A stretch of DNA of 47,865 nt, taken from positions 1 to 47,865 of the forward strand of contig DATJWM010000037.1 of the NCBI GenBank assembly GCA_035501255.1, written 5' to 3'. Below are positions 14,914 to 23,270 of the stretch, piece by piece. This stretch comes from JAFAZI01 sp035501255 (GTDB lineage: Bacteria; Actinomycetota; Actinomycetes; JAFAQI01). Under the pieces are notes generated by a model. That model saw nothing but the letters and a program-made list of their open reading frames with translations. It was not told the DNA's origin and did no database searches. The translations under genes were made by a program, and so were the position numbers. Each line of letters begins with the position of its first letter. Positions within the stretch are counted from its first letter, which is position 1.

Positions 14914-17358
14914 GTGAGCACGGCTGATGTCCTGTCGCTGCCCGGGGGCGACGGGCGGATCGATGTCGACCGCACGCCGCCGCAGGACATCGCCGCCGAG
15001 CAGTGTGCGCTCGGCGGCATGTTGCTGTCCAAAGACGCGATTGCCGACGTCGTGGAGGTCCTCAAACCGGCCGACTTCTACCGGCCGGCGCATCAGACGG
15101 TCTACGACGCGATTCTCGACCTCTACGGCAAGGGCGAGCCGGCCGACCCAGTGACGGTTGCGGCCGAACTGACCCGCACCGGCGCCCTCGAGCGGATCGG
15201 CGGCGCTCCCTACCTGCACACCCTGATCGCCTCGGTGCCGACGGCGGCCAACGCCGGCTACTACGCCGAGATCGTGCGCGAGCGCGCCATTCTGCGCCGG
15301 CTGGTCGAGGCCGGTACGAAGGTGGTGCAGCTTGGCTACGGCGCGGCCGGCGCGGCCGGCGGAGACGTCGACGACGTCGTCGATCGGGCCCAGCAGGCGG
15401 TCTATGAGGTCCTCGAGCACCGCAACAGCGAGGACTTCATCGGGCTCGAGGCCGCGATGTGGCAGACCTACAACGAGATCGAGGCGATCGGCAACCGTGG
15501 TGGCGAGTTGTTCGGCGTACCGACCGGATTCCGTGATCTCGATGAGCTGACCAACGGCCTGCACGCCGGCCAGCTGATCATCGTCGCGGGAAGACCCGGA
15601 CTCGGAAAGGCATTGTCGCTTGACACACCGCTGGCGACGCCGACCGGTTGGACCACGATGGGCGACGTCGCCGTAGGGGATCGGCTGATCGGCGCGGACG
15701 GATATCCGACGACCGTCGTGGCTGCGACCGACGTGATGACCGATCGCCCGTGCTATGAGCTGCGCTTCGACGACGGCAGTGTGCTGATCGCCGACGAGCA
15801 GCATCAGTGGCTCACCCAGACCCGCGCCTCGCGCAAGCGAGCGCGAGAACGAGGACTTCCAGCAGCGACAGGGTCGGCGATCCGCACGACCGGCGAGATT
15901 GCGGCGACGGTGCGGTGCGCCACCGCCGATCGTCGGCTCAATCACTGCGTCGCCCTCGCTGAACCGCTGACGCTTGCAGACCGGGATCTTCTGGTCGCTC
16001 CGTATCTCCTGGGAGTGTGGCTGGGCGACGGACACAGCGCCGCCGGGCGCTCCGCCTGCGCGGACCCCGAGATCGCGATGTATCTCGAGGCTGACGGGTA
16101 CGCCGTCACCCCGGGCGCTCGGTTGACCGACAACGTGAAGCTCCCGCCCTCGTCGTCGCAGTGCGCCGAACGCCGGGACAGTCACGGGTCGGTCGACGGA
16201 TTGCTGCGGACTCTGGGGGTGCTCGGTGACAAGCACATTCCGGTCAGCTATCTGCGGGCGTCCGAGGCGCAGCGGCGGGCATTGCTCGCGGGCCTGCTCG
16301 ACACCAACGCGACGGTGATGAGCACCGGTTCCGTGCAGTTCACCTCGACGAGTTCCCGCCTTACCGACGATGTCCGCGAGCTCCTGCACAGCCTTGGATA
16401 CCGGACGGCCTGCGCTGCCACGCAGGGCACCGGGCGCACTCCCGGGACCTCGACGGCGTACACCATCACGTTCACTACCGACGACGAGGTCTTCCGGCTG
16501 GAGCGAAAGCGCCTCGTACACAAGCAGCGGCACGCCTGCACGCCGCGCGCGACGACGAGGACCCGCTACGTCGTCGAGGTCCGCGCGATTCCCTCCGTAC
16601 CGGTGCGCTGCGTTCAAGTGGACAACCGCGACCACCTCTACCTCGCTGGCCGAGCGATGATCCCGACCCATAACTCCACCGTCAGCATGGACTTCTTGCG
16701 GTCGGCCTCGATCCAGCACAACCTGCCCTCGGTGCTGTTCAGCCTGGAGATGGGCAAGAGCGAGATCACCATGCGGTTGCTGTCCGCAGAAGCCCGGATC
16801 CCGCTGACCCGGATCCGCACGGGCACGTTGACCGAGGACGACTGGACGAAGCTCGCCCGGCGAATGGGTGAGGTCGCGCAGGCGCCGATGTTCATCGACG
16901 ACTCGCCCAACCTCACGATGATGGAGATCCGGGCCAAGGCTCGGCGGCTCTCCCAGCGCCACGGGTTGCGGCTGATCGTCGTCGACTATCTGCAGCTGAT
17001 GAACAGCGTGCGGCGGGTGGAGAACCGCCAGCAGGAGGTGGCCGAGATGAGCCGTTCGCTCAAGCTGCTGGCGAAGGAGCTCGACGTACCGGTCGTCGCG
17101 GTGAGTCAGCTGAACCGGGGGGCCGAGCAGCGCTCGGACAAGAAGCCCCAGCTCTCCGACCTGCGGGAGTCGGGTGCCATCGAGCAGGACGCCGACATGG
17201 TGATCCTCCTGCACCGCGAGGACGCCTACGAGCGAGAGTCCCCGCGCGCCGGTGAGGCCGATTTGATCGTCGCGAAGCACCGCAACGGCCCGACGAAGGA
17301 CGTGGTCGTGTCCTCGCAGTTGCACTACTCCCGGTTCGTCGACATGCCGCGGTCCTGA
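14914..17358 (+). CDS. dnaB: Replicative DNA helicase DnaB, precursor with in-frame intein
   Basis: The precursor is 814 aa; removing a 355-aa intein leaves 459 aa, the normal DnaB length. The N-terminal domain (about 24-125) includes PPQDIAAEQCALGGML; the RecA-type domain has Walker A GRPGLGK (226-232) that continues with Ser588 after the intein, and Walker B LIVVDYLQLM (about 686). DnaB is the hexameric 5'-3' helicase that opens the replication fork. Because the intein splits the ATP-binding loop, the helicase can work only after splicing. GTG at 14914 is chosen over upstream frames because GAGGGGA lies about 8 nt before it and the product then begins near the family start. Confidence 0.96.
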   Translation: MSTADVLSLPGGDGRIDVDRTPPQDIAAEQCALGGMLLSKDAIADVVEVLKPADFYRPAHQTVYDAILDLYGKGEPADPVTVAAELTRTGALERIGGAPYLHTLIASVPTAANAGYYAEIVRERAILRRLVEAGTKVVQLGYGAAGAAGGDVDDVVDRAQQAVYEVLEHRNSEDFIGLEAAMWQTYNEIEAIGNRGGELFGVPTGFRDLDELTNGLHAGQLIIVAGRPGLGKALSLDTPLATPTGWTTMGDVAVGDRLIGADGYPTTVVAATDVMTDRPCYELRFDDGSVLIADEQHQWLTQTRASRKRARERGLPAATGSAIRTTGEIAATVRCATADRRLNHCVALAEPLTLADRDLLVAPYLLGVWLGDGHSAAGRSACADPEIAMYLEADGYAVTPGARLTDNVKLPPSSSQCAERRDSHGSVDGLLRTLGVLGDKHIPVSYLRASEAQRRALLAGLLDTNATVMSTGSVQFTSTSSRLTDDVRELLHSLGYRTACAATQGTGRTPGTSTAYTITFTTDDEVFRLERKRLVHKQRHACTPRATTRTRYVVEVRAIPSVPVRCVQVDNRDHLYLAGRAMIPTHNSTVSMDFLRSASIQHNLPSVLFSLEMGKSEITMRLLSAEARIPLTRIRTGTLTEDDWTKLARRMGEVAQAPMFIDDSPNLTMMEIRAKARRLSQRHGLRLIVVDYLQLMNSVRRVENRQQEVAEMSRSLKLLAKELDVPVVAVSQLNRGAEQRSDKKPQLSDLRESGAIEQDADMVILLHREDAYERESPRAGEADLIVAKHRNGPTKDVVVSSQLHYSRFVDMPRS
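15610..16674 (+). mobile_element. Class 3 DnaB intein with LAGLIDADG endonuclease domain (residues 233-587)
   Basis: The insert starts with Ala (ALSLDTPLATPTGW), not Cys or Ser, and ends THN before Ser588. It shows the WCT signature of class 3 inteins: Trp67 in block B (DEQHQW), Cys334 in block F (VRCVQVDNRDHLYL) and Thr353 before His354-Asn355. In such inteins the block F Cys attacks the N-terminal splice junction directly. The middle holds a dodecapeptide endonuclease: LLGVWLGDG (16006-16032) is intact. The second motif, LLAGLLDTNA (16282-16311), has Asn-Ala where Asp-Gly is expected, so DNA cleavage is probably lost. The insertion point matches what I recall of DnaBi1 of Mycobacterium smegmatis. 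Confidence 0.92.
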
Positions 17359-17389
17359 CCGCGTGCGGTCCGCGCTGTGACGGCGCGAT

Positions 17390-17412
17390 TTGGGCGAAAC
17401 CGGATCGCCCAA
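17390..17412 (+). terminator. Hairpin downstream of dnaB
   Basis: TTGGGCG - 9 nt - CGCCCAA lies 32 bp after the dnaB stop. The arms have the same terminal heptamer as the 63-bp palindromes at 5509 and 28223. It is probably a terminator separating dnaB from the GT4 gene. Confidence 0.45.
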
Positions 17413-17478
17413 TATCGTTCTAGGGTCGATCGTTAGGATCGGATACCGAGCGCGTCGTGGGTCGCGCCAGAAAGATGG

Positions 17479-18813
17479 GTGCGCAGCGGCGTGGTCGACG
17501 ACTTCCCCAAGGACTCCCTGCGTATCGCCCTGCTCTCTTACCGGAGCAAGCCTCATTGTGGCGGTCAGGGCGTCTATGTCCGGCACGTCTCCCGCGAGCT
17601 TGTCGAGCTTGGGCATCAGGTCGAGGTCATCAGCGGCCAGCCCTACCCGCGGCTGGATCCCGGGCCGAGCCTGGTCGAGCTGCCGAGCCTGGACCTCTAC
17701 TGCGACGAGAACCCGTTCCACATCCCGCACCCCCGCGAGATCCGGGACTGGATCGACATCCGCGAGACCGCCTCGATGTTGTCGGGTGGATTCGGCGAGC
17801 CGTGGACGTTCTCGCTGCGGGCGGCGCGGCTGCTGAAGTCCCGGCTCGGGGACTTCGACGTCGTCCACGACAACCAGACCTTGGGCTACGGGATGACGGC
17901 CATCGCCAAGGCGGGCTTTCCGCTGATCGCGACCATTCACCACCCGTGCAGCGTCGACCGGGTGGTCGAGATCGCCAACGCTCCCAGCCTGCGGCAGCGG
18001 ATCGGCAAGCGACGGTGGTATGGCTTTACCCGGATGCAAGGACGGGTCGCCCGCCGGATGACCTCGATCGTGACGGTGTCGAGTAACTCCGCCTCCGACA
18101 TCGTCCGGGACTACAAGGTCGACCCGGCGGTGATGCGGATCGTGCCGATCGGGGTCGACACCACGACGTTCAAGCCCCCGACGACGCCGCGGGTCCCCGG
18201 CCGCCTGGTGGCGGTGTCCAGCTCGGACAGCCCGATCAAGGGCGTGAAGGTCTTGCTCGAGGCGGTCGCGAAGCTCAGCACCGGTCACGACGTTGAGCTC
18301 GTCGTCGTCGGCCAGCCCAAACCCGACGGACCGGTTGCGCGGGCGGTCAGAGACCTCAACCTTGCTGGACGGGTGCGGTTCGTGTCCGGACTGTCCGACG
18401 AGGGCATCGCCGAGCTGCTGGCGTCCGCGGAGATTGCGGTCGTCCCGTCGCTCTACGAGGGCTTCTCGATCCCCGCAGTCGAGGCGATGGCGTGCGCGAC
18501 GCCACTCGTCGCCTCCAGCGGAGGAGCGCTACCCGAGGTGGTCGGCACCGACGGCAGCAGTGCGGTCCTGGTCACGCCGGGCGACGCGGGAGAGCTGGCG
18601 GATGCCCTCGGAGCCCTGCTCGACGATGACGACCGGCGGCGTGCGGTCGGGCTGGGTGGCCGACGGCGGGTCGAGACCTCCTACACCTGGCGGCGTGTGG
18701 CCGAGTCGATGGTCGAGGTTTACCGCGACGCGATCGAGGCGAAGGCCGCTGCCGCTGTGCGACAGCCGACCGAGGGGGTCGTCGAGTCCGCTGCCCTTGC
18801 GGTCGCGGATTAG
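17479..18813 (+). CDS. GT4 glycosyltransferase, putative ManT of methylmannose polysaccharide synthesis
   Basis: The product is up to 444 aa with a two-domain GT-B fold. The N-terminal acceptor domain has CGGQGVYVRHVSRELVELGH (about 27-46). The C-terminal nucleotide-sugar domain has GVDTTTFKPP and the retaining EX7E motif YEGFSIPAVEAM. Enzymes of this type use NDP-mannose or similar donors. The three downstream genes suggest the alpha-1,4-mannosyltransferase ManT of the MMP locus; this is inference from gene content. The start is unsure: GTG 17479 or GTG 17491, neither with a strong ribosome-binding site. It begins the cluster, 9 bp before the methyltransferase. Confidence 0.82.
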   Translation: MRSGVVDDFPKDSLRIALLSYRSKPHCGGQGVYVRHVSRELVELGHQVEVISGQPYPRLDPGPSLVELPSLDLYCDENPFHIPHPREIRDWIDIRETASMLSGGFGEPWTFSLRAARLLKSRLGDFDVVHDNQTLGYGMTAIAKAGFPLIATIHHPCSVDRVVEIANAPSLRQRIGKRRWYGFTRMQGRVARRMTSIVTVSSNSASDIVRDYKVDPAVMRIVPIGVDTTTFKPPTTPRVPGRLVAVSSSDSPIKGVKVLLEAVAKLSTGHDVELVVVGQPKPDGPVARAVRDLNLAGRVRFVSGLSDEGIAELLASAEIAVVPSLYEGFSIPAVEAMACATPLVASSGGALPEVVGTDGSSAVLVTPGDAGELADALGALLDDDDRRRAVGLGGRRRVETSYTWRRVAESMVEVYRDAIEAKAAAAVRQPTEGVVESAALAVAD

Positions 18814-18822
18814 GCGCGGCGT

Positions 18823-19557
18823 GTGCTGACCGTCGACTTCGACCAGTTCCCGATCGCTCCTGGCGATCGGGTGCTTGACCTCGGCTGTGGCGGCGGCCGC
18901 CACGCCTTCGAGCTCTACCGGCGCGGTGCGGACGTGGTCGCGCTCGACCGCGACCTCGGTGAACTGGAAGCGGTCGAGCGGATGTTCCGGGCGATGCGGG
19001 CCGACGGCGAGGCCCCGTCGGGTGCGATCGCACAGACTGTCCAGGGTGATGTGCTCGCCCTCCCGTTCCCCGACGGCGCGTTCGACGCGATCATCGCCGC
19101 GGAGGTCCTCGAGCACATCCCGGACGACCGCGCGGCGATGGCCGAGATCGCCCGGGTCCTCAAGCCGGGCGGCCGCGCCGCGGTGACGGTGCCGCGCTGG
19201 TGGCCGGAGAAGGTCAACTGGGCGCTGTCCCGCGAGTACCACGACATCCCCGGCGGGCACGTGCGGATCTACAAGGGCGACGAGGTGACGGCCCGGCTCA
19301 CCGCCACCGGCCTGACGGTTCGCGGCGAGCATCATGCGCACGCGCTTCACTCGCCGTACTGGTGGCTGAACTGCGCGTTCGGTCGGGAAAGCCTCCCGTC
19401 GCGGACCTGGCACCGGTTGCTGGTCTGGGACATCATCAAGGCGCCGACGCTGACCCGAACCGCCGAGCGGTGGCTGAACCCGCTGATGGGCAAGAGCCTC
19501 GTCGTCTACGCCGACAAGCCCGGCGCCCATAGGAGGCGTTCCAGTGCGGCTGCCTGA
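18823..19557 (+). CDS. Class I SAM-dependent methyltransferase, putative MeT3-like
   Basis: The product is 244 aa. It has a Methyltransf_11-type fold with SAM motif I VLDLGCGGGRHAFEL (about 18-32), motif II ending in VVALDRD and post-motif LKPGGRAAVTVP. The C-terminal half (PRWWPEKVNWALS, HSPYWWLNCAF) is rich in aromatic residues, compatible with a sugar-binding site. It may 3-O-methylate the growing mannoside chain, as proposed for MeT3 in mycobacteria; the sequence alone supports only the methyltransferase class. GTG at 18823 follows the GT4 stop by 9 bp; the 3' end overlaps the next gene by 14 bp. Confidence 0.8.
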   Translation: MLTVDFDQFPIAPGDRVLDLGCGGGRHAFELYRRGADVVALDRDLGELEAVERMFRAMRADGEAPSGAIAQTVQGDVLALPFPDGAFDAIIAAEVLEHIPDDRAAMAEIARVLKPGGRAAVTVPRWWPEKVNWALSREYHDIPGGHVRIYKGDEVTARLTATGLTVRGEHHAHALHSPYWWLNCAFGRESLPSRTWHRLLVWDIIKAPTLTRTAERWLNPLMGKSLVVYADKPGAHRRRSSAAA

Positions 19558-20638
19558 CCTGCCCTACGTCCTGGGAATCGTCACCGCCGACGAACTACGC
19601 CAGACCGGCGCGGCGATTGCCGCGACCCAGGAACCGACCGGGGCGATTCCCTGGTTCCCGGGCGGTCACTGCGACCCGTGGGATCACATCGAGTGCGCGA
19701 TGGCCCTCGACCTGACCGGGTTCGCCGAGGAAGCGTTGGCGGCGTACGAGTTCTTGCGCACCTCCCAGCGCGCGGACGGGTCGTGGCCGTCGAAGGTGAC
19801 CGGCGGCGAGGTCGAGGACCCGACCTTCGAAACCAACCAGTGCGCCTACATCGCGGTCGGGGTGTGGCACCACTGGCTGCTCACCGGGGACGAGGCGTTC
19901 CTCGCTCGCATGTGGCCGACGGTCAGCGCCGCCCTCGACCTCGTGACCGGCCACGCGAACGATCGCGGCGAGATCGCCTGGTCGGTGACCGAGAACGGTG
20001 AGCCGCGCGAGGGTGGCCCGCTGTTGACCGGGTCGTCCTCGACGTACCAGGCACTGCGGTGCGGGTTGGCGCTCGCTGACTACTTCGATGCGCCGCAGCC
20101 GGAATGGGAGATCGCGGCGGGGCGCCTCAGCCACCTCATCTGCGACCATCCGGACGTCTTCGCCGACAAAGACCGGTTCTCGATGGACTGGTACTACCCG
20201 GTCCTCGGCGGCGCGTTGCGCGGTGCCGCGGCGCACGAGCGGTTCCTCACCCGCTGGGATCGTTATGTCGTCCCCGGCTTGGGTATCCGCTGCGTCGATG
20301 ACGAGCCGTGGGTGACCGGCGCGGAGAGCGCGGAGTGCGTGATCGCGCTCGAGACGGTCGGCTTGACCGAACTGGCACTGAAGCTGTTCGCGGACATCCA
20401 GCATCTGCGCGCGCCGGACGGCTCGTACTGGACCGGCTGGCAGTTCAGCGCGAACGTCAACTGGCCGGCCGAGCAGTCGACCTGGACGGCCGCGGCCGTC
20501 GTACTCGCCGCGGACGTGCTGTCCCGGACGTCGGCGGCGAGCGGGATCTTCCACGCCGACGACCTGCCGGTCGGGCTCGCACTCAGCGACGGCGCCTGCG
20601 GCTGCGCGCCGCGCGACGCCGCGCGCGCCGCTCGCTAA
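19544..20638 (+). CDS. Alpha/alpha-barrel protein, putative MmpH-like mannoside hydrolase
   Basis: The product is 364 aa. It is built of repeated helix pairs (IECAMALDLTGFAEEALAAYEFL, QCAYIAVGVWHHWLLTGDEAFL, AECVIALETVGLTELALKLF) and Trp/Asp/Glu-rich loops such as HCDPWDHIE. This is an alpha6/alpha6 or prenyltransferase-like barrel. Automatic annotation often calls such proteins prenyltransferase, but no DXDD or isoprenoid motif is seen. Between a GT4 and two methyltransferases it fits the MMP hydrolase MmpH better. GTG at 19544 has AGGAGG 7 nt upstream and overlaps the methyltransferase by 14 bp. The C-terminal 25 residues (CGCAPRDAARAAR) look like a dispensable tail. Confidence 0.7.
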   Translation: MRLPDLPYVLGIVTADELRQTGAAIAATQEPTGAIPWFPGGHCDPWDHIECAMALDLTGFAEEALAAYEFLRTSQRADGSWPSKVTGGEVEDPTFETNQCAYIAVGVWHHWLLTGDEAFLARMWPTVSAALDLVTGHANDRGEIAWSVTENGEPREGGPLLTGSSSTYQALRCGLALADYFDAPQPEWEIAAGRLSHLICDHPDVFADKDRFSMDWYYPVLGGALRGAAAHERFLTRWDRYVVPGLGIRCVDDEPWVTGAESAECVIALETVGLTELALKLFADIQHLRAPDGSYWTGWQFSANVNWPAEQSTWTAAAVVLAADVLSRTSAASGIFHADDLPVGLALSDGACGCAPRDAARAAR

Positions 20639-20651
20639 CCCCCTCTCTGAA

Positions 20652-20749
20652 CGGCGTTCCTGAGCACAACCGCGCCTCCGCTCGGCGTGTCGGCGCGGTT
20701 TGCGCTGGTTTGCACCGCCGAAATCGCTCGGTTGTGCTCTGGAACGCCG
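20652..20749. terminator. Long hairpin between convergent MmpH-like and methyltransferase genes
   Basis: Two 21-nt arms (20652-20672 and 20729-20749) beginning CGGCGTTCCTGAGCACAACC are complementary except for one central T-T mismatch. The 56-nt interior can form further GC stems (CGCGCC with GGCGCG). It fills the gap between the two stop codons and is probably a bidirectional terminator. The size and precision exceed what termination needs. Confidence 0.65.
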
Positions 20750-20778
20750 AGGGCGGGGTGGCCGCTGTCGGCTCGCTG

Positions 20779-21429
20779 CTACTCGGGGCGCTGCAGGACG
20801 CGCAGGCTCCCGACCTGGCGGATCTCGGTGAACCCGTCGGCAAGTGCGCGTTGGTAGACGTGGTACGGCGCCTGCCCGCCGTCGGCCGGATCGGCGAATA
20901 CGTCGTGGATCGCCAAGACCCCGTGCGGGGCGACGAACCTCGACCAGCCGGCGTAGTCGGCCTGCGCGTGCTCCTCAGCGTGCCCACCGTCGATGAAGAG
21001 CATCGCGAGCGGCGTTGACCAGATCGCGGCTACTGCCGTGCTGGACCCGATGATCGCCAGCACGGTGTCCTCGAGCCCGGCGGCGCGAATGGTCCTGCGG
21101 AAGAACGGCAGCGTGTCCATCAGGCCGGTGTGCGGGTCGACGACCTCGACGTCGTGGTGTTCCCAGCCGGCCTGGTTCTCCTCCGACCCGCGGTGGTGAT
21201 CCACCGTGACGACCGTGCCGCCCCGCAGTTGTGCCGCTGCGCCGAGCCAGGTGGCCGACTTGCCGCAGTAGGTGCCGACCTCGAGGATCACCCCGCGCGC
21301 AGCAACCGCCCAGGCCGCATCCCAGAGCGCCTCCGCCTCCTCCGGGGGCATGAAGCCTTTTGCTTCGTCGGCGATCTTCTTCCGCCCCGGGTCGATCCGG
21401 ACGGGTGCGATCAGGGCGGGGTTGTGCAT
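20779..21429 (-). CDS. Metal-dependent class I SAM methyltransferase, putative MeT1-like
   Basis: The product is 216 aa. SAM motif I is VILEVGTYCGKSATWL (about 47-62). The acidic motif LFIDGGHAEEHAQAD (about 143-157) matches the Mg-binding site of Methyltransf_24/TylF-like sugar O-methyltransferases. Size, class and position beside GT4, a second methyltransferase and an alpha-barrel protein fit MeT1, the 1-O-methyltransferase of the MMP pathway as I remember it. It converges on that cluster across a hairpin, so it has its own promoter. ATG at 21429 is the clear start. The specific substrate is inference. Confidence 0.78.
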   Translation of the reverse strand: MHNPALIAPVRIDPGRKKIADEAKGFMPPEEAEALWDAAWAVAARGVILEVGTYCGKSATWLGAAAQLRGGTVVTVDHHRGSEENQAGWEHHDVEVVDPHTGLMDTLPFFRRTIRAAGLEDTVLAIIGSSTAVAAIWSTPLAMLFIDGGHAEEHAQADYAGWSRFVAPHGVLAIHDVFADPADGGQAPYHVYQRALADGFTEIRQVGSLRVLQRPE

Positions 21430-21511
21430 GCTCCCGACTCTACGGATCGGTCGTCAGGAGCTTTCGACCCCTCCGGCTACGGACGCTGGCGGCACGTCCC
21501 GCCGTGGTCGG

Positions 21512-22339
21512 TCAGTCTTTCGCGGGTGGCTCGCCGAGTAGCGCCAACTGTCGCGACTGCGCGACCAGATGTCCGGTCGAGTCCCAGATCGTCGCGTTCT
21601 CGTCGAACCACCCGCCGGCCACGAGCTGGCAGGTTGTCTCACACAGCAGCCAGCCCGGGGCGGGTAGGCCCCGCACCAACACGGTCAGCTCGACCGTCGG
21701 CGCCCAGCCGTAGTGGCGCAGGTTGAACACGGTCGGCGGCCCGATGTCCGTGGCGAGAATCAGGGTCGAGGCGTTTGGCTCCGATCCGTCGCGCAACCGA
21801 AACCAGAACCGAATCGTCGCTTCGCCGGTGGGCGTGGGGAACGGTACCGTCGCAGGGTCGAGCCGCAGCTCGCAATGCTCGAAGATTTCCGGCGCGAAAC
21901 GATGCGTCTCGGGCGGCGCGCACTCCTGCGGAGGCGGCAGAACCGGCACGGGCGAAGAGGTGTAGTCGGTGGCAAACATCGCGAGCTCGCCGCTCGTGAC
22001 GAGCGCTTCGATGCACGGCTTGTCGCCCTGCCACAGGGTCGCCCGCGAGGTCGATGCCCGCCGCCCGCGCCGAATCTCCACCGCGCGTACCTCGGCCGGG
22101 CCGGCTTCGGGTGCCCGCAGATAATGACCGGAGATGGCCAACGGGTGCGTGGTGCCGACGATGTCGCAGCCCGCGCGGCCGAGCAACGCCAGCAGGTAGC
22201 CGCCGTTCGGTTTACCGAGAATGGCCCAGCCGGGGTCGAGGGTGACGTCGTAGGTCCGATCGGAGGCGTCGGAGTCACCCGGGCGCGACCTCACCGACGT
22301 GGCGTCGTTGAATGCGCTCACGGCCGGCGCCTCGCTCAC
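21512..22339 (-). CDS. Acyl-CoA thioesterase family protein (double hot-dog)
   Basis: The product is 275 aa. It has the layout of TesB-like/4HBT_3 thioesterases: an N-terminal hot-dog with GKPNGGYLLALLGRAG and the HPLAISGHYLRAPEAGPAEVRAVEIRRGRRASTS-type strand series, and a C-terminal hot-dog ending VAGGWFDENATIWDSTGHLVAQSRQLALL. It probably hydrolyses an acyl-CoA; chain length is unknown. GTG at 22339 is chosen because it overlaps the stop of the F420-type gene (GTGA) and excludes a basic low-complexity upstream frame. It is the last gene of the nfeD-SPFH-LLM group. Confidence 0.82.
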   Translation of the reverse strand: MSEAPAVSAFNDATSVRSRPGDSDASDRTYDVTLDPGWAILGKPNGGYLLALLGRAGCDIVGTTHPLAISGHYLRAPEAGPAEVRAVEIRRGRRASTSRATLWQGDKPCIEALVTSGELAMFATDYTSSPVPVLPPPQECAPPETHRFAPEIFEHCELRLDPATVPFPTPTGEATIRFWFRLRDGSEPNASTLILATDIGPPTVFNLRHYGWAPTVELTVLVRGLPAPGWLLCETTCQLVAGGWFDENATIWDSTGHLVAQSRQLALLGEPPAKD

Positions 22340-23259
22340 ACCGCGAGCAACGCGGGCGCGAGCGCGGTCCATTCCGCCCGCGGCAGCCCGCGCCGGTCGT
22401 CGACCAAGATCTGAACCGCCACGTGGTCGGCGCCTGCGTCGAGATGCGCGCGCACCCGTTCGGTGATCGCATCGGCGCTCCCCCACGCGCAGATCGTGTC
22501 GACGAGCCGGTCCGTGCCGCCGTCGGCGAAGTCCTCCGTCGCGAAGCCGAACCGCGCAAGGTTGGTCGTGTAGTTCGGCAACCGCAGGTACGACGCGGTG
22601 TGTCGGCGGGCGAGCTCGCGCGCGACGGACGCGTCCGACCCGAGGACGCACACCTGCTCCGGCACGAGCAGTTTGTCAGGCCCCAGGATCTCTCGAGCCC
22701 GCGCGGTGTGCTCGGGGGGGACGAAGTAGCTGTGTACGCCGTCCGCGCGCCGGGCCGCGAGCTCGATCATCTTGGGACCGAGCGCCGCGAGCAGCCGCGG
22801 TGGGCGACGTTCTGGGGCGACCGCGCGGTACAGCTCGTATCCACTGTCCATCCGGTCGAGGTAGGCATCCATGAACGCCAGCGGCTTGTCGTAGGAACCG
22901 TCGCGGGCGTCGACCAGCAGCTTGTGCGAGGCGCCGATCCCGAGCACGAACCGGTCCGGGTAGGCCTCGCCCAGCGCCAGTTGCGCGGCCGCGGTCGCCA
23001 GCGCGTCGCGGGCCCACACGTTGGCGATGCCGGTCGCGACGACGAGCGAATCGGTTGCCGCGAGCAGGAGTTGCACGGCCGACATGACCTCGCGGCCGAC
23101 CGCCTCACCGGTCCACAACGCGCGGTAGCCGAGCGCCTCGACCTCCCGGGCGACGTCCCGGACCACGCTCGCGGGCGAGTAGTCCAGCTGGCCGGTCCAA
23201 ATCCCGACCCGGCCGAGCCGCGCCGGCCAGGCGGCGAGGTCGGCGTCGTGAGTGGTCAC
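22336..23259 (-). CDS. LLM-class F420-dependent oxidoreductase
   Basis: The product is 307 aa, of the bacterial luciferase-like TIM-barrel type. Typical blocks are LGRVGIWTGQLD at the start, EALGYRALWTGEAVGRE, LVVATGIANVWARDA and PDRFVLGIGASH. These match the group I know as TIGR03620 of F420 oxidoreductases rather than FMN luciferases. It would transfer hydride between F420H2 and an unknown substrate. GTG at 23259 is chosen to match the family N-terminus and begins 12 bp after the SPFH stop. No F420 biosynthesis gene lies in the window. Confidence 0.82.
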   Translation of the reverse strand: MTTHDADLAAWPARLGRVGIWTGQLDYSPASVVRDVAREVEALGYRALWTGEAVGREVMSAVQLLLAATDSLVVATGIANVWARDALATAAAQLALGEAYPDRFVLGIGASHKLLVDARDGSYDKPLAFMDAYLDRMDSGYELYRAVAPERRPPRLLAALGPKMIELAARRADGVHSYFVPPEHTARAREILGPDKLLVPEQVCVLGSDASVARELARRHTASYLRLPNYTTNLARFGFATEDFADGGTDRLVDTICAWGSADAITERVRAHLDAGADHVAVQILVDDRRGLPRAEWTALAPALLAV

Positions 23260-23270
23260 GACGGCCGACG

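Noticed and set aside
15610..16674. Frameshifted or disrupted dnaB
   Set aside because: The insert is in frame with complete intein splice blocks and the helicase motifs continue on both sides, so the gene is intact.
14686..18288. A 1200-codon open frame antisense to dnaB and the GT4 gene
   Set aside because: It is a composition shadow of GC-rich coding DNA: Arg/Pro/His/Asp-rich, no domain, and it runs across dnaB, the intein and the next gene.
19544..20638. Prenyltransferase or squalene cyclase
   Set aside because: The helical-barrel fold gives this label, but no DXDD or QW-type terpene motif is visible and the neighbours are sugar enzymes.
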